DNA of 64,000 bases from Streptomyces sp. JH14 (GCF_029428675.1 NZ_JAJNEL010000001.1:1798001-1862000), one strand, 5' to 3'. Positions 53,511 through 62,919 are shown, numbered from the stretch's first letter. Notes: generated from the sequence alone by a model not told the origin. Made by a program: numbers and translations.

Positions 53511-55628
53511 TCAGGGGGCGGTGCCCCAGGTGAGGGTGCCGTTGACGTACACGCCGACCTTCGACGCGTCGGCGTAGGCGGTGTTGGTGGCGCGGCTGTA
53601 GTCGTCGGCCTCGTTGAAGTTCGACCAGTCCGACTTGTTCAGCCGCAGCTGGATCTCCCCGGTCGAGGCACCCGCCGCCAGGGTGCCGCTGCCGAAGCCG
53701 ACCTCCAGATAGTGACTGGCCCCGGCAGCCGAACTCCCCGAGGACGACACCCCGTGGGTCACATTGCCGCTACCCAGCGCCGCGTAGTCGCAGTACGTGG
53801 TGAAAGTGCTCGCACCGGCCTCCGGAGTGAACCAGTAACGCACCTTCACCGTGGACAGGTTCACCGCACCGCTCCCGGTGTTGACCAACTGCAGACCCAT
53901 CCGGATCTGGTTGTCCGTGGCCGAGGAATCCGTGTTCTTGTACTGGACCTTGAGCGTCCCGGTACCCGTTCCACCATCCTCGGACGTGGTCGCCGAGACC
54001 GCCGCGGAAGCCGCCGAAACATTCCCGGCCGCATCCCGGGCCTTGACGGTGTAGCTGTACGCCGTCGACGCAGAGAGCCCCGTGTCGGTGAACGACGTAC
54101 CGGCCGTGGAACCCACCTGGGCGCCTGCGCGGAACACGTCGTACGCGGTCACGCCGGTGTCGTCGGTGGATGCCGTCCAGGACAGCGAGACGCTGCCGCT
54201 CGTCTTGGCCGTGACCGTCAGGCCGGTCGGCGCGGTGGGCGCCTGGGTGTCGTCGTCACCGCCGCTGCTGCCGTCGAGGGGCGGGTACGCGTTGCGCACC
54301 AGCTCCTGGAACTGGGCGGAGAACCAGTGGCCGGCCAGCGGCGAGTTGGGCAGTGCACCGGTCGGGTTGTTGCCGTTGCGCCCGTTGCCTCCGTACGTCG
54401 GGTCGCACATCTGGTCGAAGCCCTTGCCCTCGTCGTTCTCGACGGGCGCGCTGTTGCCGTCAGACTCGCCCGGGGGCTTGGCCCAGACGTAGGCGTCGAT
54501 GCCGGATTCCGGGGCGCTGGTGGGCCGCTCACCGATGCCGGCGCCCGACTGGTTGCACCAGTTCCCAGGGTGGATACGGCGGTCGATCCGGCCGCCGTTG
54601 ACATAGGTGTCGACGTTCGTCGACGGGCCGGCGGCGGTGGGCCGGGCGGAGCCGCCCCAGCCGTTGCGGGCGGTGTCGATGAGCATGCCGATGTTCGAGG
54701 CGAAGCCCTGGTTGACCAGCTCCGTGCGCAGAGCCTGCGCGAAGGAGAGTTCGTCGACGTAGAAGTTCCAGTCCACCCACTTGGACTGGCGCACCGTCGT
54801 ACCGTTCACCGAGTCGGTGACCTTGAAGTACGGCTCCTTCAGAGCCGAGTAGTTGGCCGTGTTGACGATGAACCCCTGGACGTCCGCGACCGTGGCGCCC
54901 TCGGTGGTCGCGGCCTTCTTGAACTCCTGGGCCGCCGGGACGAAGTTGGTGTCCCAGCCCAGCCAGCCGTGGTGACCGGCGTCGACGTAGTTGTAGACGT
55001 TGGGAATGGCCCCCAGGGTGTGGAGCGCGTAGCCCACGCCCTTCTCGTAGTTGCCGTTCGCCTTCATGGTCGCGCACTGGGTGGTGGACCCGGCAGTGCC
55101 GCCCGCGTTGGTGACGAGGTTGGGCAGCGAGTCCGGTTCGATGATGGTGACGATGCGCAGGTTCGCGTATGCCGGGTCGTCGAGGATGTCGGCAATGGGG
55201 TTGATGTACTCGGTCTTGTACCGGTCGAGTTCGGTGGGACCGAGTTCACCGTTGGAGGCCAGGGCGGCGCAGTCGCGTCCCGGAAGGTCGTAGATGACGA
55301 CCTGGAAGAGGTTCGCGCCCTGGTCGAGCGCCTCGTCGAGGTGCTCGCGCAGGCTCATCGCGTCGCCTGCGCCCTCGATGGCCGCAATGCGGTCCATCCA
55401 GACGAACGAGGGTTCGTCGGCGATGGCACTGCCGCCCGGCTCGGCGGCGGCCTTGGCGGACCACTGCGGGTTCACATAGGCCTTGGCGCCGGCGTACGGG
55501 TTGTCGACGCGGGCCGCGGCGGAGGCCGGGGTGGGGACGGCCACGGCCAGGGCCGCCCCGATCGCCAGGGCGGAGAGTGCGGCGAACTTCCTGCGTATCC
55601 CGTGCCGGGTGGAACTTCGTGATCTCAT
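53511..55628 (-). CDS. GH6 cellulase (cellobiohydrolase-type) with Fn3 and CBM3
   Basis: Secreted cellulase of 705 aa. Start ATG 55628 (MRSRSSTRHG) with GGAG 5 bases upstream. Signal peptide about residues 1-38; GH6 domain about 45-455 with VIYDLPGRDCAALASNGEL, IIEPDSLPNLVTN and WAKPPGESDG, the catalytic Asp regions. An Fn3 module (about 460-557) and a CBM3 cellulose-binding module (about 558-705, SDWSNFNEADDYS near its end) follow. It is last of the GH10-GH48-GH12-GH6 series. Its Fn3-CBM3 DNA is nearly the same as that of the GH12 gene. Confidence 0.9.
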   Translation of the reverse strand: MRSRSSTRHGIRRKFAALSALAIGAALAVAVPTPASAAARVDNPYAGAKAYVNPQWSAKAAAEPGGSAIADEPSFVWMDRIAAIEGAGDAMSLREHLDEALDQGANLFQVVIYDLPGRDCAALASNGELGPTELDRYKTEYINPIADILDDPAYANLRIVTIIEPDSLPNLVTNAGGTAGSTTQCATMKANGNYEKGVGYALHTLGAIPNVYNYVDAGHHGWLGWDTNFVPAAQEFKKAATTEGATVADVQGFIVNTANYSALKEPYFKVTDSVNGTTVRQSKWVDWNFYVDELSFAQALRTELVNQGFASNIGMLIDTARNGWGGSARPTAAGPSTNVDTYVNGGRIDRRIHPGNWCNQSGAGIGERPTSAPESGIDAYVWAKPPGESDGNSAPVENDEGKGFDQMCDPTYGGNGRNGNNPTGALPNSPLAGHWFSAQFQELVRNAYPPLDGSSGGDDDTQAPTAPTGLTVTAKTSGSVSLSWTASTDDTGVTAYDVFRAGAQVGSTAGTSFTDTGLSASTAYSYTVKARDAAGNVSAASAAVSATTSEDGGTGTGTLKVQYKNTDSSATDNQIRMGLQLVNTGSGAVNLSTVKVRYWFTPEAGASTFTTYCDYAALGSGNVTHGVSSSGSSAAGASHYLEVGFGSGTLAAGASTGEIQLRLNKSDWSNFNEADDYSRATNTAYADASKVGVYVNGTLTWGTAP

Positions 55629-55989
55629 TGCGGCTCCGTATTCCTTTCCTGCGTACGCCTCCGGGCACTCCCCGGGGGCGGGTTCAGAGTTGTTGCCGGG
55701 CTCCGCGGTACTCACGGTGCGGTGCCCCGCACCAGGTCGCCGCCGACGTGGATCCCGATGTGTGGGGCGTCGGTGTACGTGGTGCCGGTGGTGCGGCTGT
55801 AGTCGTCGGCCTCGTTGAAGTCCGACCAGTCGGTCGTGTCGAGGCGCAGCTGGATGTCACCGGTCTCGGCGCCGGGCGCGAGCGCGCCGCCGGTGAAGGG
55901 GTGGAGTGGTGCCCCGATGGCGGGACGAGCGGGGTGAACAGCCCCGCCATCGGGAGTGTGCGGTGGTGCGGTGCCTGACCGGTGGGGCG
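55629..55989. other. Spacer between GH12 and GH6 containing a CBM3 remnant
   Basis: 361 bases separate the two cellulase genes. About half is the decayed CBM3 segment listed next; the rest is the GH6 leader with its ribosome-binding site. No operator matching the CebR palindrome at 62061 is present here. Confidence 0.6.
55712..55893 (-). pseudogene. Orphan C-terminal fragment of a CBM3 module
   Basis: Reading the minus strand gives about 60 residues ending ...GDLVRGTAP-stop, with DWSDFNEADDYSRTT in the middle, clearly the last part of a CBM3 module. There is no start codon, no signal peptide and no catalytic part, and the residue sequence differs from both neighbouring CBM3 modules. It looks like the relic of a lost cellulase gene or of a duplication. 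Confidence 0.8.
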
Positions 55990-57564
55990 TCAGGGGGCGG
56001 TGCCCCAGGTGAGGGTGCCGTTCACGTACACGCCGACCTTCGACGCGTCGGCGTAGGCGGTGTTGGTGGTGCGGCTGTAGTCGTCGGCCTCGTTGAAGTT
56101 CGACCAGTCCGACTTGTTCAGCCGCAGCTGGATCTCACCGGTCGAGGCACCCGCCGCCAGAGTGCCGCTGCCGAAGCCGACCTCCAGATAGTGACTGGCC
56201 CCCGCGGTCGAACTCCCCGAGGACGTCACGCCATGCGTCACGGTCCCGCAGCCCAGCACCGCGTAGTCGCAAGCCGTACCGAACGTGCTCGCACCCGCCT
56301 CCGGGGTGAACCAGTAACGCACCTTCACCGTGGACAGGTTCACCGCCGCGCTCCCGGTGTTGACCAACTGCAGACCCATCCGGATCTGGTTGTCCGTCAC
56401 CGACGAATCAGTGTTCTTGTACTGGACCTTGAGCGTCCCGGTACCCGTTCCACCACCCTCGGACGTGGTCGCCGAGACCGCGGCAGAAGCCGCCGACACA
56501 TTCCCCGCCGCATCCCGGGCCCTGACCGTGTAGCTGTACGCCGTCGACGCGGAGAGCCCCGTGTCGGTGAACGACGTACCGGCCGTGGAACCCACCCGCG
56601 CCCCGTCCCGGTAGATGTCGTACGCCGTGACGCCGGTGTCGTCCCTCGACGCCGCCCAGGACAGGGCGGCGGTGTTGCTGGTCGTCCCGGTGACCCGGAC
56701 CTCCGCCGGCGCCGACGGGACCGCGGTGTCGCCCCCGCCGTCGCTCTCCGTGCCCGCCTCGAAGGAGAAGCTCCTCGTGCCGAGCCCCTGGCCGCCCTGC
56801 CAGATCTCGAACCCGGCCTCGGCGTCGATCAGATAGTGCGCGGGATTGATCTGGCCGCGGGTGACGGCGTCGTCGATCAGGCCCTTCACATCGAGATCGG
56901 CGAACTCGGTGGCGCCCTGCTGCAGTACGTACGAGATGACCTTCCAGCCCGAGGCGCCGGGCCCCGTCCAGACATCCCACGCCCTGCCGTCGAGCTGCAC
57001 CGTGCCGGTGCGGGAACCGATCGGCTGGACTCCGCCGCGGTGGTTCATCCAGATCATCACCTCGGTGCCGTCCGGCTGGTCGTCCGTGACGGGCGTCGAG
57101 TTGAACCAGAGGTCCATCGAGACGTTGTACGCACCGGAGGCAACCTGGGTGGTGGACCACGAGGTGCGTGCGCTGCCGAGCGCATCGACACGCAGCGGCA
57201 GCCCGCTGTCCGTGGTGCACGCGCCCCAGTGACAGCCCTTGTAGCTGGACGGGTACGTGGCCGGGGCGCCGTTGGTCGGCAGGGCGAAGGACGATTCGGT
57301 GACGCTCCAGGCACCGGTCTCCGGGTCGACGCCCACACACTGCCGGGCCGCGGAGTTCCACTCGTTCTGCTGGTAGATGTACTGGCCGCCCTGCAGCTCG
57401 GTGGTGCCCCACGCGGTGCAGTCGGTCACCGGATCGGCCGCGGCCGGCGAGGCGCCGCTGAGCATGGATGCCGCGGCGAGCAGCAGGGCCGCTGCGGTGG
57501 CGGCGAGGGACGGGAGCCACCGGTCGCGGTACCGGGCCGCCTCGGCCGTACCGGGTCCGCTCAC
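55990..57564 (-). CDS. GH12 endoglucanase with Fn3 and CBM3
   Basis: Secreted endo-beta-1,4-glucanase of 524 aa. GTG 57564 overlaps the GH48 stop by 4 bases (GTGA) and has GGAG upstream, so it is translationally coupled. Signal peptide to about residue 43; GH12 domain about 44-275 with FALPTNGAPATYP, DLWFNSTPV, VMIWMNHRGG (nucleophile Glu in EVMIW) and a C-terminal EFADLDVKG. An Fn3 module (about 281-375) and a CBM3 (about 377-524) follow. It attacks internal bonds of amorphous cellulose, complementing the exo-acting GH48 and GH6. Confidence 0.9.
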   Translation of the reverse strand: MSGPGTAEAARYRDRWLPSLAATAAALLLAAASMLSGASPAAADPVTDCTAWGTTELQGGQYIYQQNEWNSAARQCVGVDPETGAWSVTESSFALPTNGAPATYPSSYKGCHWGACTTDSGLPLRVDALGSARTSWSTTQVASGAYNVSMDLWFNSTPVTDDQPDGTEVMIWMNHRGGVQPIGSRTGTVQLDGRAWDVWTGPGASGWKVISYVLQQGATEFADLDVKGLIDDAVTRGQINPAHYLIDAEAGFEIWQGGQGLGTRSFSFEAGTESDGGGDTAVPSAPAEVRVTGTTSNTAALSWAASRDDTGVTAYDIYRDGARVGSTAGTSFTDTGLSASTAYSYTVRARDAAGNVSAASAAVSATTSEGGGTGTGTLKVQYKNTDSSVTDNQIRMGLQLVNTGSAAVNLSTVKVRYWFTPEAGASTFGTACDYAVLGCGTVTHGVTSSGSSTAGASHYLEVGFGSGTLAAGASTGEIQLRLNKSDWSNFNEADDYSRTTNTAYADASKVGVYVNGTLTWGTAP

Positions 57565-60350
57565 GGCTCCACTCCCCACGCGAGGGCCGAGCCCACATAG
57601 GCGGCGAGCCGGGGGGCGTCCGCGTAGGCGGTGTTGGTGGCGCGGCTGTAGTCGTCGGCCTCGTTGAAGTTCGACCAGTCCGACTTGTTCAGCCGCAGCT
57701 GGACCTCGCCGGTCGAGGCGCCGGCGGCCAGACTGCCCGCGCCGCCGGTGAAACCGACCTCCAGGTAGTGGTCGGCCCCGGTCTTCGGGCTGCCGACCGT
57801 CACCACGGTGTGGTTGATGTTCGACGACCCGAGGGCCGCGTAGTCGCAGTACGTGGAGAAGGTGCTCGCACCGGTCTCGGAGCTGAACCAGTACCGGACC
57901 TTGACCGTGGACAGATCGACCGGGGCGCTGCCCGTGTTGACGATCTGCAGTCCGAGGCGGATCTGGTTGTCGGTGGCCGAGGAGTCCGTGTTCTTGTACT
58001 GGACCTTCACCGCGCCGGTGCCGGTGCCGCCCGGCTTCGTGGTGGCGGTCACGGCGGTGGAGAGCGCGGAGGTGTTGCCGCCCGCGTCGCGCGCCGCCAC
58101 CGCGTAGCTGTACTCGGTTGCTGCGGCGAGGCCCTGGTCCGTGAACGTCCGTGCCGTCGCGTTGCCGGCCAGTACCCCGTTGCGGTACACGTCGTAGCCG
58201 GTGACGGCGACGTTGTCGGTCGAGGCGGACCAGGCCAGCGACACGCTGTTGTTCGTCGTCGCGGTGACCGTCAGCCCGCCGGGCACCGTCGGTGGTTCGG
58301 TGTCACCGCCGACGTCGCCCTCCACCAGCAGTTCGGCGTAGATCGAGAAGGCCAGCGCGAGGGCCGCCTGGGCCCAGAACCGGTGATAGGTAAAGGTGGG
58401 CGCAGGACCGCCGTCCAGGTAGGCCTGGACCTTGGGCCAGTCCGGGTCGTCCCGGTACCAGGACCGCATGCCGATGAAGGTGACGCCCGGCTCGACCGTG
58501 TCGCCGCCCGGCATCTCGCCCGACCAGCCGTCGGGTACGAACACCTCGTCGTCGAACCGGTTGTAGTCGGCCCGGGTTTCCGGCACCGCGATTCCCTTGT
58601 CGTCAGCGTTCAGCGCCATCGCGTCGAGCAGGGCCTTGGCCAGCGCGCCGGCGGCCGCGTCGCCCGACTTGGCGGCGTAGTACGTCAGCGTCTTGACGTA
58701 GGCCGCGCCCACCCCGACGTCGTTGGAGTAGTCCACGACCGAGACATGCAGTCCCGCGTTGCTCCCGGGGGACGCCGGGTTCCAGGTGTCCGGCTTACCC
58801 GTCCAGTTGAGGGTGGAGGGGAAGCGGTAGCTGCCGTCGGCGCCGACGGTGGTCTGGCCGGAGGCCCAGGCGACCCACTTGGACAGCACGGCCCTGGCGG
58901 TCGCGTTGCCGGTGACGTAGTAGTACGCGGCTACGCGCTCCATGCCCCACACCTGGAAGCCGAACCAGTTGTTGCTCGGCGGGTCGTGGTAGACCGGCTG
59001 CCAGTCGTACGCCATGCCGTAGAACGTCGGCGTACCGGACGGCGGCGCCCCGTACTTTCCGTCCCAGCTGTTGGTGCAGCCGCCGGCGAAGGCGCCTTCG
59101 GCGGACTGCAGCCACTGCAGGAACTCCAGTTGCCTGGTCAGGCTCTTCGCCCAGTCGGTGCGCGCCGTCGCCGACTTGGGGGTCAGCGCCGGGACGTTGG
59201 ACAGGGCCCATGCGGCAAGCGGGTTCTGGTACCCCTGGTGGGAGGCGCCGTCACCGATGCGCCAGGCCCAGCCGCCGCCACTGCCCGCGGCCGCGCCGCC
59301 CCAGGCGTAGTACCACGAGAGCAGATAGTGCTGGGAGTCGCGTCCGGACGCGGCCGGGCAGGAGTGGGGATCCGTGCAACTGCCGATCCGCTTGAAGTAC
59401 TTGTCGAACATGGCGTAACGGAGGTAGTCGCCCATCTTGGCGGCCTTGGCCACCGACGCCGCGATCTCGCCCTCCTTGCCCTGGGCGGAGGCCCAGCGGT
59501 ACGCCCAGTAGGCGGCCTGCACCGCGCGGGCGTCGGCGTCCGGGGCGTTGGTGTACTTCCACTGCTTGGCATAGCTCGCGTCGTCGACGAACAGATCGAG
59601 AAAGCCGTTGGGGCCGCCGTAGTTGAAGAGATCGGTGGTCGGCTGCGGAATGGTCTCCCAGACCGACTCCTGCGCACCGCGCTGGTAGGTATTGATGAAC
59701 GAGGGGCCGGCGCCCGGTCCCGACTCGCCCCCGGTACCCGGCTTGTTCCCGTAGCCGTAGGTGTTGTCCAGGTCCATCAGCCAGTGCATGCCGTAGACAT
59801 CCATCGTGCCGTAGGACGAGGCCAGTTCCGTGGCAATGGGGTCCGAGCCGACCGGTACCGAACCGTCCAGGGCGGACGGGTAGTTGTCGGGCAGTGGCCA
59901 CTCGGGAGCGTAGGTCGCGGGGGAACTCGGGTTGTACGAGCCGGCGGTGGACTGATCGGCGTGCTGCGGAATGATCGTGCGCTCGGCGATCGCCCAGGCC
60001 TGGTTGAAGGGAGCCCAGTCGCCGGTCACCCTGCCGTACGCCGCCTCCAGCCACATCCAGAAACTGACGGCCTCGGAGGTGGTCTCGTGACCATGGTCCG
60101 GTGCCTCGACCATCAGCGTCTCGGCGGAGTGGTAGGGAAGGCCGTCCGGGCTGAAGTAGCCGTTGGCCGCGTCCTTGATCTTGCCGTACTGGGCGAGGAA
60201 CGCCTGGGTGTACGGATCATCTGCCGCCGCGGCCCGGGCCGCCCCGCCCGCCGGAGCGGCGGGCTTGGCGACGGCGGTGCCCTGGGTGAGCCCCATCGCG
60301 ATCAGGCTGCCGCTCAAGGCGGCACTGAACGTTCTACGTGATATCGACAC
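57561..60350 (-). CDS. GH48 reducing-end cellobiohydrolase with Fn3 and CBM3
   Basis: Processive exocellulase of 929 aa. GTG 60350 with GGAGG 4-5 bases upstream. A Tat-type signal SISRRTFSAALSG opens the protein, unlike its neighbours. The GH48 domain spans about residues 45-675, with HETTSEAVSFWMWLEAAYGR carrying the catalytic-acid Glu region. Fn3 (about 683-777) and CBM3 (about 780-929) follow. GH48 plus GH6 make the two exo-activities of a crystalline-cellulose system. It starts 60 bases after the GH10 stop. Confidence 0.92.
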   Translation of the reverse strand: MSISRRTFSAALSGSLIAMGLTQGTAVAKPAAPAGGAARAAAADDPYTQAFLAQYGKIKDAANGYFSPDGLPYHSAETLMVEAPDHGHETTSEAVSFWMWLEAAYGRVTGDWAPFNQAWAIAERTIIPQHADQSTAGSYNPSSPATYAPEWPLPDNYPSALDGSVPVGSDPIATELASSYGTMDVYGMHWLMDLDNTYGYGNKPGTGGESGPGAGPSFINTYQRGAQESVWETIPQPTTDLFNYGGPNGFLDLFVDDASYAKQWKYTNAPDADARAVQAAYWAYRWASAQGKEGEIAASVAKAAKMGDYLRYAMFDKYFKRIGSCTDPHSCPAASGRDSQHYLLSWYYAWGGAAAGSGGGWAWRIGDGASHQGYQNPLAAWALSNVPALTPKSATARTDWAKSLTRQLEFLQWLQSAEGAFAGGCTNSWDGKYGAPPSGTPTFYGMAYDWQPVYHDPPSNNWFGFQVWGMERVAAYYYVTGNATARAVLSKWVAWASGQTTVGADGSYRFPSTLNWTGKPDTWNPASPGSNAGLHVSVVDYSNDVGVGAAYVKTLTYYAAKSGDAAAGALAKALLDAMALNADDKGIAVPETRADYNRFDDEVFVPDGWSGEMPGGDTVEPGVTFIGMRSWYRDDPDWPKVQAYLDGGPAPTFTYHRFWAQAALALAFSIYAELLVEGDVGGDTEPPTVPGGLTVTATTNNSVSLAWSASTDNVAVTGYDVYRNGVLAGNATARTFTDQGLAAATEYSYAVAARDAGGNTSALSTAVTATTKPGGTGTGAVKVQYKNTDSSATDNQIRLGLQIVNTGSAPVDLSTVKVRYWFSSETGASTFSTYCDYAALGSSNINHTVVTVGSPKTGADHYLEVGFTGGAGSLAAGASTGEVQLRLNKSDWSNFNEADDYSRATNTAYADAPRLAAYVGSALAWGVEP

Positions 60351-60409
60351 AAATCCTCCGTTGGCGGGTGTCGTAGGGGGAAGGAGGGCTGTACAGGTGA
60401 TGCGGATCG

Positions 60410-61939
60410 TCAGGGTTCGATGCCCCAGGCGAGTACGCCGCCCACGTAGACGGCGACCTTCGGGGCGTCGGCGTAGGAGGTGCCGGTGGAGCGGCTGTAG
60501 TCGTCGGTCTCGTCGAAGTTCGACCAGTCGGTCTTGCTGAGCCGCAGCTGGATCTCGCCGGTGGATGCGCCCGCGGCCAGGCTGCCGCTGCCGAAGCCGA
60601 CTTCCAGGTAGTGGTCGGCGCCGGCCTTCGGGGAGCTCGCGACGCTCACCCGGTGGGTGATGGTCGAGCAGCCGAGGGGGGACCAGTCGCACCATGTGCC
60701 GTACGTGGCCGCCCCGTTGTCGCCGGTGAACCAGTAGCGCACCTTCACCGTGGACAGGTCGACGGCGGTACCGCCGGTGTTCACCAGTTGGAGGGCGGGC
60801 TTGATCTGGTTGTCACCGGGGGCCGAGTCGCTGTTGCGGTACTGGGCCTTCAGCGCTCCCGGTTCACCGCCGCCTTCGTCGTCGCCGCCCAGTGCGGTGC
60901 GCACGGCAGCGTACGAGGGCTTCGGCCGGAGGTTCTCGTCGTAGAGGTTGGCCGCGCCCTGCCCCGGGAACGCGCCGGGAACCCAGGAGTACTTGTCGGT
61001 GTAGTCCCAGACCGTGATGCCGACACACCGCGCCACGGCCAGGCAGGCCTCGACGACGTTGCGGTAATAGGTGGCCTGCGTGGCCAGTTTGGTCGCGTCG
61101 GCGGGCAGCTGCATGCGTACGTCGAGCTCGGTGACGGCCACGTCGAGCCCGAGATCGGCGAAGCGCTGCAGGTTCTGCTGCATGCCGCCGGGGAAGCCGT
61201 ACTGGACGGCCAGATGCCCCTGGAACCCGACGCCGTCGATCGGCACACCCTCGGCGACCAGTTCGCTCACCAGGTCGTACATGGCGTCGCTCTTCGCGCC
61301 CGGACCCTCGGTGTTGTAGTCGTTGATGTAGAGCTTGGCGTCCGGATCGGCGGCGTGCGCGGCGCGCAGCGCGGTGGCCACGTAGTCACTGCCCATGGCG
61401 TTGTAGAACGGGCTCGTACGGAAGGTCCCGTCGTCGTTGAACGGCTCGTTCACGACGTCCCAGGCGGCTACCTCACCCCGGTAGTGACCGGCCACTTCGG
61501 TGATGTGCTGCGTCATGGCCGCCTCCACCTGCGCGGCCGGCAGGGAGCCGACCCAGCCGGGCAGCTGGCTGTGCCAGACGAGCGTGTGACCCCGCACGGT
61601 CTGGCCGTGATCCCGCGCGAAGTCGGTGATCACATCGCCCTTGGCGAAGCTGAACTGCCCCTGCTGGGGCTCGGTGGTGTCCCACTTCATGGAATTGCCC
61701 GGGGTGATCTGGCCGAACTCGGACCCCAGGGTGGCGGCGTACGCGGCGTCGGGCAGCTCGGGGTTGTCGGTGGCCGAGCCGAAGTACTTGCCGTGCGCGA
61801 CGGCCAGATCGTGCAGGCTGCCCTGCTCGGCCGCCACGGCCGGCGTGCCCGCCAGCGATGCGACGACGGCGCACGCCGTGAGCAACAGGCCCGGCAGCCC
61901 GCCCGGGCAGCCGGGCATGGAGCGCTTTACCAGAATCAT
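60410..61939 (-). CDS. GH10 xylanase with C-terminal CBM3
   Basis: Secreted endo-1,4-beta-xylanase of 509 aa, ATG 61939 (MILVKRSMPG) with GAGGA upstream. Signal peptide about residues 1-37; GH10 barrel about 45-345 with acid/base Glu in WDVVNEPFN and nucleophile Glu in VTELDVRM. The CBM3 (about 358-509) follows a short Gly/Glu linker without an Fn3 module, unlike the other three enzymes. It is the promoter-proximal gene of the series and lies behind a CebR-type operator, so cellobiose probably induces it. Confidence 0.92.
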   Translation of the reverse strand: MILVKRSMPGCPGGLPGLLLTACAVVASLAGTPAVAAEQGSLHDLAVAHGKYFGSATDNPELPDAAYAATLGSEFGQITPGNSMKWDTTEPQQGQFSFAKGDVITDFARDHGQTVRGHTLVWHSQLPGWVGSLPAAQVEAAMTQHITEVAGHYRGEVAAWDVVNEPFNDDGTFRTSPFYNAMGSDYVATALRAAHAADPDAKLYINDYNTEGPGAKSDAMYDLVSELVAEGVPIDGVGFQGHLAVQYGFPGGMQQNLQRFADLGLDVAVTELDVRMQLPADATKLATQATYYRNVVEACLAVARCVGITVWDYTDKYSWVPGAFPGQGAANLYDENLRPKPSYAAVRTALGGDDEGGGEPGALKAQYRNSDSAPGDNQIKPALQLVNTGGTAVDLSTVKVRYWFTGDNGAATYGTWCDWSPLGCSTITHRVSVASSPKAGADHYLEVGFGSGSLAAGASTGEIQLRLSKTDWSNFDETDDYSRSTGTSYADAPKVAVYVGGVLAWGIEP

Positions 61940-62421
61940 GACATTCGCTTTCCTCAGCCGAGAACGACCGGCACATGGGTGCGCGACAGCGCCCATGCCT
62001 CCGGTTCACGTCTCGAAGGTGTGGGGTGCAGAGGGTGGGGAAGCGTGCAAGTCTTGACGGTGGGAGCGCTCCCAAGGTGGCGTGGTGATGCGCACCTGTC
62101 AAGTGTTGAATCACAACTGCCTTACGTATTCGTTAACTTGAACGCACTCGAAGAACCCCGCCGCGCCACACAACCGCAGGTCCGGGCGGCGGGACGATCC
62201 GGAATCACATGCGGCCCCGCCCTGCACGCCACGACGGCAGCCCGCACCGCATAGCGACCGGGCGATTCCCCTCTCCGGTGACGACGCGTCCGGCCCCGTG
62301 CTCCACACCCGGAAGCCCGTAGCGGAACGCGCTCATCCGAGAACAGCCGCCCATGTGACAGTCACGGCAACGTACTGGCCGAAAACCGCCCCGCGGAGAC
62401 CTCGCGGGCCAGGACGCCCGA
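61940..62421. other. Regulatory region upstream of the xylanase-cellulase operon
   Basis: 482 bases between the GH10 gene and a divergent small gene. It carries the CebR-type operator at 62061-62074 and an A/T-richer stretch at about 62100-62145, unusual for this DNA. No RNA gene was recognised, and no other repeat. Confidence 0.6.
62061..62074. promoter_or_regulatory. CebR-type cellobiose-responsive operator
   Basis: TGGGAGCGCTCCCA is the exact 14-bp palindrome bound by the LacI-family repressor CebR in Streptomyces. It lies about 120 bases upstream of the GH10 start. Binding would be released by cello-oligosaccharides. Confidence 0.9.
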
Positions 62422-62919
62422 ATGGCTGAACGGCCCCTGCCCGAGGGCCCGTCCGTGGCCGGCTCCAGAATCATCGCCATGTGGAGAAAAGGGAGACACG
62501 ACGAGCCCGATCGCTCGCCGGCCGAACGCCTCATCGGGCCTCTGACGAAGAACATGCCAAAAGCCGGAGACTTCAGCCACGAGGCCGTCCGGCGACTCGG
62601 AAGCCCGATGCCGATGCTCGTGCAGAACAACGGCGACACACTGCTGGAGTTGTGGCTGGAGCCCTTCGGACAGGACTACTGGCTGCGCCCCGGGGAGGCA
62701 GTCATGGTCACGTCGTACGGGCACTGGGACAGCTATCCGTTCGAGACGATCCACGAACCGGATCGCATCACGGTCTGGGCCACGTCGTTCTTCGCCACGG
62801 TCACCGACACCAGTGGCAACGAAGTTCCCGGCGCACACCAGCGCCCGAAGGGAAAGTACGAGGACGTCGCCGACCGGCAGGACGGCGCCCCGGCATCACC
62901 CGAGTCGCCCCATGGGTGA
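62422..62919 (+). CDS. Hypothetical protein, 165 aa
   Basis: Start ATG 62422 has AGGA upstream; ATG 62479 (MWRKGRHDEP) is an alternative. The central part MLVQNNGDTLLELWLEPFGQDYWLRPGEAVMV and HWDSYPFETIHEPDRITVW is beta-rich, cupin-like in feel but without a clear metal triad. The last 40 residues are polar and Pro-rich. No family is recognised. It is divergent from the cellulase operon. Confidence 0.6.
   Translation: MAERPLPEGPSVAGSRIIAMWRKGRHDEPDRSPAERLIGPLTKNMPKAGDFSHEAVRRLGSPMPMLVQNNGDTLLELWLEPFGQDYWLRPGEAVMVTSYGHWDSYPFETIHEPDRITVWATSFFATVTDTSGNEVPGAHQRPKGKYEDVADRQDGAPASPESPHG

Noticed and set aside
55684-55950. 88-codon minus-strand frame over the CBM3 relic
   Set aside because: It is in the wrong frame; the CBM3 similarity is in another frame without a start codon.
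57468-60341. 957-codon plus-strand open frame opposite the GH48 gene
   Set aside because: High third-position GC in the GH48 gene removes stops on the other strand; the translation is low-complexity Gly/Arg/Val with no domain.
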